Shown piece after piece: positions 25,791-34,327 of a stretch of 64,000 nt of DNA (within the stretch, counting starts at the first letter, position 1; each line of letters opens with the position of its first letter). Origin of the DNA: Actinomadura fibrosa (GTDB taxonomy: Bacteria; Actinomycetota; Actinomycetes; Streptosporangiales; Streptosporangiaceae); contig NZ_CAACUY010000030.1 in NCBI RefSeq assembly GCF_900659615.1, forward strand, positions 1-64,000, given 5' to 3'. The notes below the pieces were generated by a model that made no database searches, had not been told where the DNA came from, and saw only the letters and a list, made by a program, of their open reading frames with translations. The translations under genes and the position numbers were made by a program.

Positions 25791-26111
25791 GGCGAAAACT
25801 CCTCGTTTGTTGCGATCCACGGCCGTCCGGCATGGACGTCCGCTACGGACAGAGCGAATCAGGCGATGCTCGATGCGTCAGGCGCCTCGAAGATTCTTTG
25901 CGTTCCCCGGGGAGTGCGGGCCGGTGTACCGGCACCGTACTGAACGACCCGAGGCATACGCGGATTCCAGAAGTCTAGCCGATGACCGCAATGCGAAACG
26001 CCAACGGGCCCGTCCCGGACGGCTCTCGCGCACCGGACGCGCGCGTGCCCGGGACCGCCTGGGGAGCGGTCCCGGGCACGCGGCACGGCGGGACGGGGGA
26101 GCGGCCTCCGG
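25791..26111. other. Intergenic region between prs and rplY
   Basis: These 321 nt hold no convincing gene. The part next to prs carries the large hairpin listed separately. The part next to rplY (about 25,800-25,990) is less GC-rich and should contain the rplY promoter on the - strand, but I cannot pick a confident -10/-35 pair. Confidence 0.6.
26042..26082 (-). terminator. Hairpin terminator of prs
   Basis: A perfect 17-bp stem (26042-26058 with 26066-26082) and 7-nt loop 30 nt downstream of the prs stop. No U-tract follows, as is common in high-GC actinomycetes. Confidence 0.8.
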
Positions 26112-27092
26112 TCAGCTGTGCCCGCCGAAGAGGCTGGTCACCGAGCCGTCGCTGAACACCTCGTTGATCGCGCGGGCGACCAGCGGGGCGATGGACAGCA
26201 CCGTCAGCTTGTCGAACTGCTTCTCCTCGGGGATCGGCAGCGTGTTGGTCAGCACGACCTCGGAGATCCGCGAGTTCTTCAGCCGGTCGACCGCCGGGCC
26301 GGACAGCACGCCGTGCGTCGCCGCGACGACGACCCGCGCCGCGCCCTGGTCGAACAGCGCGTCCGCCGCCTTCACGATCGTCCCGCCGGTGTCGATCATG
26401 TCGTCCACCACGACGCAGGTGCGGCCCTTGACCTCGCCGACGACGTCGAAGACCTTGACCTCGTTCGCCACGTCCGGGTCGCGCTTCTTGTGGATGATGG
26501 CCATCGGCACGCCGCCGAGCCGGTCGCTCCACCGCTCGGTGACCCGCACCCGGCCCGCGTCCGGCGCGACGACCGTGACCTGCGAGGTGTCGAGCCGGCT
26601 CTCGAAGTGCCGGGCCAGCAGGTCGAGCGCGAACAGGTGGTCGACCGGGCCGTCGAAGAAGCCCTGGATCTGCGCGGTGTGCAGGTCCACGGCGATCAGC
26701 CGGTCGGCGCCCGCGGTCTTGAACAGGTCGGCCATCAGCCGGGCCGAGATCGGCTCGCGGCCGCGGTGCTTCTTGTCCTGCCGGGCGTAGCCGAAGAACG
26801 GCGCGACCACGGTGATCCGCTTGGCGGACGCGCGCTTCAGCGCGTCCACCATGATCAGCTGCTCCATGATCCACTGATTGATGGGCGCCGTGTGGCTCTG
26901 GATCACGAACGCGTCGGAGCCGCGGACCGACTCCAGGAACCGTACGAACGTCTCGCCGTTGGCGAAGTCGTACGCGGACGTCGGCGTGAGGTCGACGTGG
27001 AGGTTGTCGGCGACTTCCTTGGCCAGGTCCGGGTGGGCTCGGCCGGTGAAGAGCATCAGCTTCTTCTGGCCGCTCGCCTTGATCCCACTCAC
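26112..27092 (-). CDS. prs: Ribose-phosphate pyrophosphokinase
   Basis: A 326-residue PRPP synthetase making the precursor for purines, pyrimidines, His, Trp and, in actinobacteria, decaprenyl-phospho-arabinose. Signatures are FANGETFVRFLESVRGSDAF, the catalytic flexible-loop region YARQDKKHRGREPISARL, DLHTAQIQGFFDGPVDHL and the PRPP-binding loop VVVDDMIDTGGTIVKAADAL. The GTG at 27092 has GGGGGAG upstream and gives the standard family length. It follows glmU on the same strand, as in mycobacteria. Confidence 0.96.
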   Translation of the reverse strand: MSGIKASGQKKLMLFTGRAHPDLAKEVADNLHVDLTPTSAYDFANGETFVRFLESVRGSDAFVIQSHTAPINQWIMEQLIMVDALKRASAKRITVVAPFFGYARQDKKHRGREPISARLMADLFKTAGADRLIAVDLHTAQIQGFFDGPVDHLFALDLLARHFESRLDTSQVTVVAPDAGRVRVTERWSDRLGGVPMAIIHKKRDPDVANEVKVFDVVGEVKGRTCVVVDDMIDTGGTIVKAADALFDQGAARVVVAATHGVLSGPAVDRLKNSRISEVVLTNTLPIPEEKQFDKLTVLSIAPLVARAINEVFSDGSVTSLFGGHS

Positions 27093-27232
27093 CTCTGACA
27101 ACTCCCCCTCAATGGAACGGTGCAATCTCGTGGGTCCTGTCCCCACTCCCCGCGCACCGCGGCGCATCACGAGAGCGTCTGCGTCGCGCGGGTCTCTGTT
27201 GTTCGTGAGGGGACGCCGCTGTCCCTCCACCT

Positions 27233-27289
27233 CCCCGCCGGGAGGCGGGGCAGTCCTGTTCGCGGGCGTGGCCGGCGGTCTCCGGCCAC
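27233..27289 (-). other. Two hairpins between glmU and prs
   Basis: A 7-bp stem with GGGA loop (27233-27250) and an 8-bp stem (27268-27275 with 27282-27289) lie after the glmU stop and ahead of prs. They could partially terminate glmU transcripts or protect the mRNA. Confidence 0.45.
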
Positions 27290-27313
27290 CGGCGCCCTAC
27301 CGGGGCGTGCCGG

Positions 27314-28834
27314 TCACCCGCCGGCCTCGGCGCCGGCCTCCTCGGCCTCGGCCTCAGCGGCCGCTTCCTCGACGGCCTCCTCGGCGGCGGCCTCCCGGGC
27401 CCGGCGGGCGGCCTCGGCCGCCGGGGAGCCGGCGCGCCTGCGCTCGACCCAGCCCTCGACGTTGCGCTGCCGCGCCCGCGCGACCGCCATCGCCCCGGGC
27501 GGGACGTCCTGGACGATCACCGAGCCGGCCGCCGTGTACGCGCCGTCCCCGATGGTCACCGGGGCGACGATCATGTTGTCGCTGCCCACCTTGACGTGCG
27601 AGCCGATGACGCTGCGGTGCTTGTGCACGCCGTCGTAGTTCACGAACACCGAGCTCGCGCCGATGTTGGAGCCCGCCCCGATCTCGGCGTCCCCCACGTA
27701 GGTGAGGTGCGGCACCTTCGTGCCCTCGCCGATCTCGGCGTTCTTGGTCTCGACGTACGTCCCGACCTTGGCCTTGCGCGCGAGGCGCGTGCCGGGCCGC
27801 AGGTAGGCGTACGGGCCGACGGACGCATCGGGCCCGATCTCCGCCTCCGCGCACACGGCGTTGACGACCGTGGCGCCGGGGCCGACGCGCGTGTCCGTCA
27901 GCGTGCAGTTCGGCCCGACCGTCGCGCCCTCGCCGAGGTGCGTGGCGCCGTGGAGCTGCGTGCCCGGGCGGACCTCCGCGTCCTGGTCGGCCGTCACGCC
28001 GACGTCGATCCAGGTGGTCGCCGGGTCGACGATCGTGACGCCCGCCCGCATGTGGGCTTCGAGGATGCGGTCGTTGAGCTGCCGCCGCGCCTGCGCGAGC
28101 TGCACCCTGTCGTTCACGCCCTGGGTCTCCACCCAGTCGGCGGCGAGGTGCGCCCCGGCGCGGTGCCCGTCGCCCCGCAGGATCGCGACGACGTCGGTGA
28201 GGTATTCCTCACCCTTCGCGTTGTCGGTGGTCACGCGCTTGAGCGCGTCCTCCAGCAGGGCGCCGTCGAAGGCGTACATGCCGACGTTGATCTCGCCGAT
28301 GGCGCGCTGCGCGGCGTCGGCGTCCTTGTGCTCGACGATCGCGGCGACGCTGCCGTCCGCCGCGCGGACCATCCGGCCGTACCCGGTCGGGTCGGGGATC
28401 TCCGTGGTGAGGACGGTCGCCGCGTTCCCCTCGTCCTCGTGGGCCCGGACGAGCGCGGCGAGCGTCTCGCCGCGCAGCAGCGGGTGGTCGCCGTTGGTCA
28501 CCACGACGGTGCCGTCCAGCGCGCCGGTCTGCTCCAGCGCCACGCGGACGGCGTGGCCGGTGCCGCCCTGCCGCTCCTGCACGACGGCCTCGGCGTCGGG
28601 CGCGTGCTCGGCGAGGTGGGCGACGACCTGCTCGCGCCGGTGCCCGACCACCACGACGAGCCGCTCGGGCTCCAGCTCGCGCGCCGCGGCGAGGACGTGG
28701 CCCAGCATGCTGCGCCCGCAGAGCTCGTGGAGCACCTTCGAGGTGCGGGACTTCATCCGGGTGCCCTCGCCCGCGGCGAGAACGATGACGGCGGCCGGGC
28801 GGCTGGCCCGGTTCCCTGTAAGGCCGGCACTCAC
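27314..28834 (-). CDS. glmU: Bifunctional GlmU: GlcNAc-1-P uridyltransferase / GlcN-1-P acetyltransferase
   Basis: A 506-residue enzyme that makes UDP-GlcNAc for peptidoglycan. The N-terminal pyrophosphorylase has [20 protein letters not shown] (about 15-34), QGGTGHAV and TNGDHPLL. The C-terminal left-handed beta-helix has hexapeptide repeats at about 260-450 with [20 protein letters not shown] and the [11 protein letters not shown] acetyl-CoA region. A tail of about 45 residues rich in Ala and Glu extends beyond the catalytic core. The GTG at 28834 follows GAGGAG. It lies between tRNA-Gln and prs. Confidence 0.96.
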   Translation of the reverse strand: MSAGLTGNRASRPAAVIVLAAGEGTRMKSRTSKVLHELCGRSMLGHVLAAARELEPERLVVVVGHRREQVVAHLAEHAPDAEAVVQERQGGTGHAVRVALEQTGALDGTVVVTNGDHPLLRGETLAALVRAHEDEGNAATVLTTEIPDPTGYGRMVRAADGSVAAIVEHKDADAAQRAIGEINVGMYAFDGALLEDALKRVTTDNAKGEEYLTDVVAILRGDGHRAGAHLAADWVETQGVNDRVQLAQARRQLNDRILEAHMRAGVTIVDPATTWIDVGVTADQDAEVRPGTQLHGATHLGEGATVGPNCTLTDTRVGPGATVVNAVCAEAEIGPDASVGPYAYLRPGTRLARKAKVGTYVETKNAEIGEGTKVPHLTYVGDAEIGAGSNIGASSVFVNYDGVHKHRSVIGSHVKVGSDNMIVAPVTIGDGAYTAAGSVIVQDVPPGAMAVARARQRNVEGWVERRRAGSPAAEAARRAREAAAEEAVEEAAAEAEAEEAGAEAGG

Positions 28835-29010
28835 GAAGAGGCTCCTCGGCATCGCGGACGGGATCGTTTCGGGCTGCGGATCGCGCGCCCACCTGCTGTA
28901 ACAGGGCATGGCAGGGCGCGGCTCAGCCGACACGGGAAGGATACCGCCCGGCGGGCGCCTGTCATCCGCCGCCCGCCGGCCGCCGGAAGCGGCCACGAGC
29001 CCGGGAAGGG

Positions 29011-29082
29011 CTCCGGCGCAAGGACTCGAACCTTGTCTAAGGGCACCAAAAACCCTTGTGCTGCCGATTACACCACGCCGGA
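29011..29082 (-). tRNA. trnQ: tRNA-Gln (UUG)
   Basis: Read on the - strand the 72 nt fold as a cloverleaf. The acceptor stem is TCCGGCG with CGCCGGA. The anticodon stem AGGGT/GCCCT holds the loop TTTTGGT, so the anticodon is TTG. The T-arm is CAAGG-TTCGAGT-CCTTG and the discriminator base is G. CCA is not encoded. It sits upstream of glmU. Confidence 0.95.
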
Positions 29083-29185
29083 TGGGAGCGACCGGTTCCG
29101 CCATCGCGCCGGACCGCCCGGACGCCCCAACGATACCGAGCCGGAGCGACAAGCCCCACCCTATTGTCCCTCCGGCGGCCGTCCG

Positions 29186-30091
29186 TTATCCGGTGACCGC
29201 CAGCCAGTCCGGCAGGGGCTCGCGGGCCTCAAGCCACGGCTCGGGGATGCCCTCGACGCCCACATGCGCCGCGACGATGCCTCCGACGATCGCAGCGGTG
29301 GTGTCCATGTCGCCGCCGACCAGTGGACACGCCCGCACGGCCGCCTCGTAGTCGGTCAAGCGGGTGGCCGCGACCCACAACGCATAGGGGACGGTGTCCT
29401 GCGCCGAGATGCGTGAGCCGTTCCCCAGTTCGTGGGCCGCCTCCTTGGGGGATTTGGACAGCAGCCGGAGCGCGCGCCGCAGCCCTCGGCGCACGTACTC
29501 GCCCATCGTCGTCCGCTCCAGGGCGGCTTCGATGACGGCCTTGGGAGGGACGTCCTCTCCCCGGTGGGACGACACGAACGCTGTCGCGACGGCCACGGCG
29601 ACGGCACCGGCGATGCCCTCGACATGCGCGTGGGTGACCTCCGCCGACAGGAGCGCCTGCTCCGCCGCGCGGCCGGGATCGTCCGCGAAGTAGGCGCCGA
29701 GCGGGGCGACGCGCATGGCGGCGCCGTTGCCGAACGAGCCCTTCCCGTCGAAGAGCTCCCGGGCGGCCCGATGCCAGTGGTCACCTCGGCGAACGCGCTC
29801 CAGGAGTTCGAGGGCGCCCGCCCCGTACCGGCGGTGGACGTCGAACCGGCCGGCGAACGACCGCGCCAGCTCGTCCTGGTCGATTTGACCGTTCTGGTTT
29901 AGAACGTCCACTACTGAGCACGCCATCTCCGTGTCGTCCGACCAGGCCCAGGGAGCGGGCGGCATGCCGGACTCAGCGGGAACGTCTCTGTTGGCGAGGA
30001 TGAAGAACTGGTCTCCGAACGCGTCGCCGACCGACAGGCCGGTCAGCGAACCCAGCGCGCGCTCCGAACGTTGCTTCTCGGTGAGGGCCAC
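29186..30091 (-). CDS. ADP-ribosylglycohydrolase family protein
   Basis: A 301-residue all-alpha protein of the ADP-ribosylglycohydrolase (DraG/ARH) family, which removes ADP-ribose from proteins or small molecules using two Mg ions. Metal-ligand motifs are SVGDAFGDQF near the N-terminus, WSDDTEMA (about 50-57) and the C-terminal GGDMDTTAAIVGGIVAAHVG (about 259-278). The GTG at 30091 has GGAAGGA upstream. It is divergent from the desaturase gene. No ADP-ribosyltransferase partner is visible nearby, so the substrate is unknown. Confidence 0.88.
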   Translation of the reverse strand: MALTEKQRSERALGSLTGLSVGDAFGDQFFILANRDVPAESGMPPAPWAWSDDTEMACSVVDVLNQNGQIDQDELARSFAGRFDVHRRYGAGALELLERVRRGDHWHRAARELFDGKGSFGNGAAMRVAPLGAYFADDPGRAAEQALLSAEVTHAHVEGIAGAVAVAVATAFVSSHRGEDVPPKAVIEAALERTTMGEYVRRGLRRALRLLSKSPKEAAHELGNGSRISAQDTVPYALWVAATRLTDYEAAVRACPLVGGDMDTTAAIVGGIVAAHVGVEGIPEPWLEAREPLPDWLAVTG

Positions 30092-30207
30092 TTTCAGCGT
30101 CCTTCCACGGCGGCCGGCCCGGAGACGGCCGGCAGGCGACTGATCCACCGAGAGCTTCGTGGCCCGTGAGACAGATTCCCACTTAATTTACCCGACGGCT
30201 ATGTGCA

Positions 30208-30240
30208 ACCTACGGTTCCGTAGCTTACGTTGGCGTAGGT
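30208..30240. promoter_or_regulatory. Palindromic operator region upstream of the desaturase
   Basis: CTACGG-TT-CCGTAG (30210-30223) is a perfect palindrome. It is nested in a larger symmetrical block bounded by ACCTAC (30208-30213) and GTAGGT (30235-30240), with a TACG-TTGG-CGTA inner repeat. Four TACG/CGTA half-sites in 33 bp are typical of TetR-family binding, and a TetR gene follows the desaturase. Confidence 0.65.
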
Positions 30241-30285
30241 AAGGCTGCCCCGGCAGCGGACCGGAGAACAGGAAGGCGTGATTCC

Positions 30286-31239
30286 ATGACCACGGCCCCC
30301 GCCATCGAACCGCCCCGACCACAGAAGCGACCCGAGATCGCCCCGGACACCCAGGGCAACGCCGAGCGCCTGCTCGTCGCCGTCTTCACCGGCGTCCCGT
30401 TCCTCGCCCTCTTCGCGGCCGTTCCCCTCGCCTGGGGCAGGTTCCTCGGCTGGACCGACGTCGTGCTCACGGCCGTCTTCTACTTCGTCTCCGCCGCGGG
30501 CATCACCGTCGGCTACCACCGCTACTTCACGCACGGCTCCTTCAAGGCCAACCGGCCCCTGAAGATCTTCATGGCGCTGGCCGGCAGCCTCGCCATCGAG
30601 GGCCCGGTCATCACCTGGGTCGCCGACCACCGCCGCCACCACAAGCACTCCGACAAGGAGATGGACCCGCACTCCCCCTGGCGCTTCGGCAACGACTGGA
30701 AGGCGCTGACCAAGGGCCTCGTGTGGGCGCACTACGGCTGGCTGTTCGACGCCAACCGCACGTCCAAGCCCCGCTTCGCCAAGGACCTGCTGAACGACCG
30801 GGACATCACCCGCATCCACCTGTGGTTCCCCGGCCTCGTCGCGGTCTCGTTCCTGCTGCCCGCCGCGATCGGCGGCCTCGTCACCATGTCCTGGACGGGC
30901 TTCCTCACCGCCCTCTTCTGGGCCGGGTTCGTGCGCATCACCCTCGTCCACCACGTCACCTGGTCGATCAACTCGATCTGCCACACCTTCGGCAAGGAGG
31001 ACTTCGAGGTCCGCGACAAGTCCCGCAACGTGTGGTGGCTGGCCATCCCGTCCCTCGGCGAGTCCTGGCACAACCTGCACCACTCCGACCCGACCTGCGC
31101 CCGCCACGGCGTCCTCAAGGGCCAGGTCGACATCAGCGCGCGGGTCATCTGGCTGTTCGAGAAGGCCGGCTGGGCCCGCGACGTCCGCTGGCCGGACGCG
31201 GGCAGGCTCGCCTCCAAGCGCGCGAAGCAGGCGAGTTGA
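30286..31239 (+). CDS. Acyl-CoA/acyl-lipid desaturase
   Basis: A 317-residue membrane di-iron desaturase, which inserts a double bond (usually delta-9) into saturated acyl chains. All three His boxes are present: HRYFTH (78-83), HRRHH (115-119) and HNLHH (262-266). Four or more membrane helices flank them. The ATG follows AGGAAGG. The downstream TetR gene begins 17 nt after the stop and the upstream region holds a palindromic operator, so expression is probably repressed in response to lipid status. A separate electron-donor gene is not adjacent. Confidence 0.93.
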   Translation: MTTAPAIEPPRPQKRPEIAPDTQGNAERLLVAVFTGVPFLALFAAVPLAWGRFLGWTDVVLTAVFYFVSAAGITVGYHRYFTHGSFKANRPLKIFMALAGSLAIEGPVITWVADHRRHHKHSDKEMDPHSPWRFGNDWKALTKGLVWAHYGWLFDANRTSKPRFAKDLLNDRDITRIHLWFPGLVAVSFLLPAAIGGLVTMSWTGFLTALFWAGFVRITLVHHVTWSINSICHTFGKEDFEVRDKSRNVWWLAIPSLGESWHNLHHSDPTCARHGVLKGQVDISARVIWLFEKAGWARDVRWPDAGRLASKRAKQAS

Positions 31240-31256
31240 CCGCCACAATTGAACCT

Positions 31257-32060
31257 GTGACAGAACCCGCTCCCAGGACCCGCAGAAAACGGATGACCGG
31301 CAAGGAACGGCGCGAGCAGCTCCTCGACATCGGGCGCACGCTGTTCGCCGAGCGCGGTCTGGACGGCACCTCCGTGGAGGAGATCGCCTCCGCGGCAGGT
31401 GTCTCCAAGCCCGTGGTCTACGAGCACTTCGGCGGCAAGGAGGGCCTGTACGCGGTCGTCGTCGACCGCGAGTTCGAGCGGCTGCTGAGCCTGGTCACCG
31501 AGGCGCTGAACTCGGCGAGCCACTACCGCGGCAAGCTGGAGAAGGCCGCGCTGGCGCTGCTGGAGTACATCGAGGAGAACCCCGACGGGTTCCGCATCCT
31601 CGTCCGCGACTCCCACGGCGGCACCGGCACCGGCAGCTACGCGAGCCTGCTCAGCGAGATCGCCGGCGAGGTCGAGTACATCCTCGCGCAGGAGTTCGAC
31701 CGGCACGACTACGACGACAAGTTCGCGCCCATCTACGCGCAGAGCCTCGTCGGCATGGTCGCGCTGACCGGGCAGTGGTGGCTGGACGTCCGCAGGCCGC
31801 GGCGCGAGGAGGTCGCGGCCCACGTGGTCAACCTCGCCTGGAACGGCCTGTCCGGCCTCGAACAGCGCCCGTCCCTGGACCCGCGCCGCCGCCGCAAGGA
31901 GCTGGAGCGCCAGGAGAAGCGCGCCGAGAAGGCCGCGGCCAAGGCGGAGAAGGCCGAGGAGAAGGCCGCGGCCAAGGCCGAGAAGGCCCAGCGCAAGAAG
32001 CGCTCCGACGAGGCGGAGCCGACCGTGGCCGAGTTCCCGGCCCCGAACCCGTCCGCCTGA
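31257..32060 (+). CDS. TetR family regulator of the desaturase
   Basis: A 267-residue regulator. The HTH is at about residues 36-57 (GTSVEEIASAAGVSKPVVYE) within a standard TetR_N domain, followed by a ligand-binding domain to about 205. The last 50 residues form a Lys/Ala/Glu-rich helix (KAAAKAEKAEEKAAAKAEKA) not usual for the family and probably a long charged coil. The GTG start lacks a strong ribosome-binding site but is only 17 nt after the desaturase stop, implying one transcript. By analogy with other desaturase-TetR pairs it likely senses acyl-CoA and binds the operator at 30208-30240. That is inference. Confidence 0.88.
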   Translation: MTEPAPRTRRKRMTGKERREQLLDIGRTLFAERGLDGTSVEEIASAAGVSKPVVYEHFGGKEGLYAVVVDREFERLLSLVTEALNSASHYRGKLEKAALALLEYIEENPDGFRILVRDSHGGTGTGSYASLLSEIAGEVEYILAQEFDRHDYDDKFAPIYAQSLVGMVALTGQWWLDVRRPRREEVAAHVVNLAWNGLSGLEQRPSLDPRRRRKELERQEKRAEKAAAKAEKAEEKAAAKAEKAQRKKRSDEAEPTVAEFPAPNPSA

Positions 32061-32061
32061 C

Positions 32062-32421
32062 TCAGGACGCCTGGAGGAACTCCAGGCGGTTCCCCACGGG
32101 ATCGTCGGCGTAAAGCCGGCGATACCCGGGGAACAGACCGTCCGGCCGGACCTCGTGCCCAGCCGCCCTCAACTTCGCGGCGACCTCGTCCAGGTCCCGG
32201 ACGAGCAGCCCCGGATGGGCCTTCCTCGCCGCACGGAAGTCCTGCTCGATCCCCAGATGGAGCTCGACTCCCCCACCCCGGAACCACACCCCGCCACGCT
32301 TGGCGAGCTCCGGAGGCTTAGGCACCTCCTCCATCCCGAGGACACCCGCGTAGAACGCCCTTAGGACGTCCTCGCTCCCCACAGGCGCGGCCAGTTGCAC
32401 GTGATGAACACCGGTCAGCAT
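32062..32421 (-). CDS. VOC (glyoxalase/bleomycin-resistance fold) protein
   Basis: A 119-residue vicinal-oxygen-chelate protein with the two beta-alpha-beta-beta-beta units of the family: TGVHHVQLAAPVGSEDVLRA at the N-terminus, VELHLGIEQDF in the middle and YADDPVGNRLEFLQA at the end. Likely metal ligands are His6, the mid-protein His/Glu and Glu near residue 114. The substrate is unknown. The ATG is preceded by GGAGG. Its stop is one base from the convergent TetR stop. Confidence 0.87.
   Translation of the reverse strand: MLTGVHHVQLAAPVGSEDVLRAFYAGVLGMEEVPKPPELAKRGGVWFRGGGVELHLGIEQDFRAARKAHPGLLVRDLDEVAAKLRAAGHEVRPDGLFPGYRRLYADDPVGNRLEFLQAS
32068..32088. terminator. Hairpin at the convergent TetR/VOC ends
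   Basis: A perfect 8-bp stem (32068-32075 with 32081-32088) with a GGAAC loop, inside the last codons of the VOC gene and just after the TetR stop. Likely shared terminator. Confidence 0.55.
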
Positions 32422-32440
32422 GAGGCCTCCAGACAAACCA

Positions 32441-32471
32441 GTGGCCGTCCGGAGTTCGTCCGGACGGCCAC
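32441..32471. terminator. 12-bp hairpin upstream of the VOC gene
   Basis: A perfect 12-bp stem (32441-32452 with 32460-32471) and 7-nt loop. It lies 20 nt upstream of the VOC start and downstream of tam on the same strand, so it could stop tam read-through or shape the VOC leader. The rest of the 220-nt tam-VOC gap contains no gene. Confidence 0.55.
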
Positions 32472-32569
32472 CGGCCGGGGTCGCCGCCGTCGGGTCACGA
32501 CGCCGGGGCTTGCGGGGCCCGCACGGTCTGCGATCATGAGATCGCCGCGTCCGCGCGGCCCTCTTGGAT

Positions 32570-32634
32570 GCCGCCCGCCCTCCGAGCTGGCACACCGCAG
32601 GGGAACGAGTCGCTTCCCTCGGACGGCGGGCGGC
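32570..32634 (-). terminator. Large hairpin after tam
   Basis: A 10-bp stem, one mismatch, then a 6-bp stem (32570-32586 with 32618-32634) around a 31-nt loop, starting 8 nt after the tam stop. Probable tam terminator without U-tract. Confidence 0.55.
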
Positions 32635-32641
32635 ACCCCGT

Positions 32642-33427
32642 CTAGGGGGCGTTCCGGCTGGCGATCACGAAGACCCGCCGGAACGGGAACACCGTCCCGT
32701 ACGAGGCGGCCGGATACGCCTCGCGCAGCAGGACCCGGTACTCGTCGAGGAACTCCTCCGCGTCCGCTCCAAGAGCGCTCAGCACGGGCCGAAGCGCGGT
32801 GCCCTTGACCCACTCCAGCACCGGATCGTTCCCGTGGAGAACCTGCATGTACGTCGTCTCCCAGGCGTCCACCGCGTACCCGAGCGGCGCCAGCAGGTCG
32901 AGGTAGCCCTCCGGCCCCAGCACCGGATCGGCCCGCAGCACGCCCTCAAGCCGCCCGCTCCACTTCCGCGAACCGGCCAGCTCCCGCATCACCGCATGGC
33001 TGGGCGCGTCGAAGTTGCCGGGCACCTGGAACGCCAGCCGCCCACCGGGCGCCAGCGCCTCCATCCACCGCGGCAGAAGCTCACGATGCTCAGGCACCCA
33101 CTGGAGGACGGCGTTCGAGACGATCACGTCGGGCGCCTGCCGGGGCCGCCAGGACCGCACGTCCCCGACCGCGAACTCCAGCCGCCCCGGAATCCCGCGC
33201 GGCCGCGCCTCGGCGATCATCTCCGGCGACCCGTCGATGGCCTCCACGATCGCCCCGGGCCACCGCGCGGCGAGCGCCGCCGTGAGTTCCCCCGTCCCGC
33301 ACCCGAGATCGGCGGCATACCGCGGCTCGGCGCCACCGATCCGCCCCACGAGCTCGAAGAACGGCCTGGCGCGCTCGTCCCCGAAGACCCCGTACTGCAC
33401 GGGATCCCACACAGCTTGTCTCGACAT
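32642..33427 (-). CDS. tam: Trans-aconitate 2-methyltransferase
   Basis: A 261-residue class I SAM methyltransferase. The N-terminal AVWDPVQYGVFGDERARPFF matches the Tam family signature. The SAM-binding ADLGCGTGELTAALAARWPG is at about 39-58 and SNAVLQWVPEHRELLPRWM at about 104-122. Tam methylates trans-aconitate, a spontaneous isomer that inhibits aconitase, and so protects the TCA cycle. The ATG at 33427 lies inside a MarR-type operator. The gene is divergent from a MarR regulator that has the same operator in front of it, as in the TamR/tam system described in Streptomyces coelicolor. Confidence 0.9.
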   Translation of the reverse strand: MSRQAVWDPVQYGVFGDERARPFFELVGRIGGAEPRYAADLGCGTGELTAALAARWPGAIVEAIDGSPEMIAEARPRGIPGRLEFAVGDVRSWRPRQAPDVIVSNAVLQWVPEHRELLPRWMEALAPGGRLAFQVPGNFDAPSHAVMRELAGSRKWSGRLEGVLRADPVLGPEGYLDLLAPLGYAVDAWETTYMQVLHGNDPVLEWVKGTALRPVLSALGADAEEFLDEYRVLLREAYPAASYGTVFPFRRVFVIASRNAP

Positions 33428-33432
33428 CAAGA
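33419..33432. promoter_or_regulatory. MarR-type operator 1 (over tam start)
   Basis: TCTCGACATCAAGA is the reverse complement of TCTTGATGTCGAGA, one of three copies of a TCTYGATRTCRAGA 14-mer in this locus. It covers the tam start codon (33425-33427), so binding would block tam expression. Confidence 0.75.
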
Positions 33433-33453
33433 CACAGCATGCCCGCCCCCATA

Positions 33454-33467
33454 TCTTGATGTCAAGA
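33454..33467. promoter_or_regulatory. MarR-type operator 2 (upstream of tam)
   Basis: TCTTGATGTCAAGA has perfect 6-bp arms around a TG centre. It is 35 bp from operator 1 centre to centre, in the tam promoter region. Confidence 0.78.
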
Positions 33468-33597
33468 GTTTTGCTTATTGCAAGACCCTCGGCGTCGGGC
33501 CTTGGAGGCCCTCCTTCAACGGGCCTTGCGGCGATCGCTGGCATCGCTCCGGCTCGCCTGGCGGCGGTGCCGTGGTCGCGTGATAGGACTGGCGGCC

Positions 33598-33774
33598 ATG
33601 CGGATCGGTGAGCTGGCGCGGATCACGGGCACGACACCGCGGGCGCGTGTGCGGGACATCCGCAAGCTGCTCGCCGTCGGCCTCACGCTCGACGACGTCC
33701 TCGTGTTCTCCGCCTGTCTGTCCGGCGGCGCCCGGTTGCCTGGGTTCGTCCAGGATGTGAGACCAACCTCTTGA
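33598..33774 (+). pseudogene. MerR family regulator remnant
   Basis: A 58-codon frame opens exactly like a MerR protein (MRIGELARITGTTPRA). It then jumps in frame to the segment normally found about 40 residues later (RVRDIRKLLAVGLTLDDVLV) and ends CLSGG plus an unrelated tail. The second half of the winged helix, including the usual RYYE motif, is missing, so it cannot fold as a normal DNA-binding domain. It sits between tam and the MarR gene, and its stop lies inside MarR operator 3. An internal deletion is the simplest explanation. Confidence 0.7.
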
Positions 33775-33782
33775 TATCGAGA
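33769..33782. promoter_or_regulatory. MarR-type operator 3 (upstream of marR)
   Basis: TCTTGATATCGAGA matches the operators at tam. It lies 16 nt upstream of the MarR start codon, consistent with autoregulation. Confidence 0.78.
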
Positions 33783-33798
33783 GATGTAGGGTAGGGGC

Positions 33799-34326
33799 AT
33801 GGAGGATGAGGTCGACCGGTTGGTCGGGGCCTGGAACGCCGAGCGTCCGGATCTCGACGTGCGGCCGCTGCACGTCCTCAGCCGGGTCTCCCGCCTCGCG
33901 CGCCATCTGGACCGGGCGCGGCGGGCGGTGTTCGTGGCGCATGACCTGGAGTCGTGGGAGTTCGACGTCCTGACGGCGCTGCGCAGGGCGGGCGCGCCGT
34001 ACGAGCTCAGCCCGGGGCGGCTGCTGCGGGCGACGCTCGTGACGTCCGGCACCATGACCAACCGCATCGACCGGCTGGCCGCGGCCGGGCTGGTCGAGCG
34101 GCATCCCGACCCGCAGGACAAGCGCGGCGTCCTCGTGCGCCTGACCGGGGCGGGCCTGACGCGCGTGGACGCCGCGTTCGCCGATCTCCTCGACCGGGAG
34201 CAGGCGATCCTGGAGGGGCTCAGCCCCGGCCAGCGGGACGCGCTGGCCGACCTCCTGCGGACGCTGCTGGTCCCGTTCGACTCCGATACCGAGGCGCGTC
34301 CCGCCCGGCCTCCGCAGCCGCTGTAG
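33799..34326 (+). CDS. MarR family regulator (TamR/UrtR-like)
   Basis: A 175-residue MarR protein with an extra N-terminal segment before the core (VDRLVGAWNAERPDLDVRPL). This extra helix is known from the UrtR subgroup, which includes TamR. The winged helix-turn-helix is at about 70-110 (LVTSGTMTNRIDRLAAAGLV then RHPDPQDKRGVLVRLT). Shared 14-bp operators in front of this gene and tam indicate that it represses both. In Streptomyces coelicolor TamR responds to trans-aconitate and citrate. The same response here is inference. The start is an ATG with GTAGGGTAGGGG just upstream. Confidence 0.88.
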   Translation: MEDEVDRLVGAWNAERPDLDVRPLHVLSRVSRLARHLDRARRAVFVAHDLESWEFDVLTALRRAGAPYELSPGRLLRATLVTSGTMTNRIDRLAAAGLVERHPDPQDKRGVLVRLTGAGLTRVDAAFADLLDREQAILEGLSPGQRDALADLLRTLLVPFDSDTEARPARPPQPL

Positions 34327-34327
34327 G

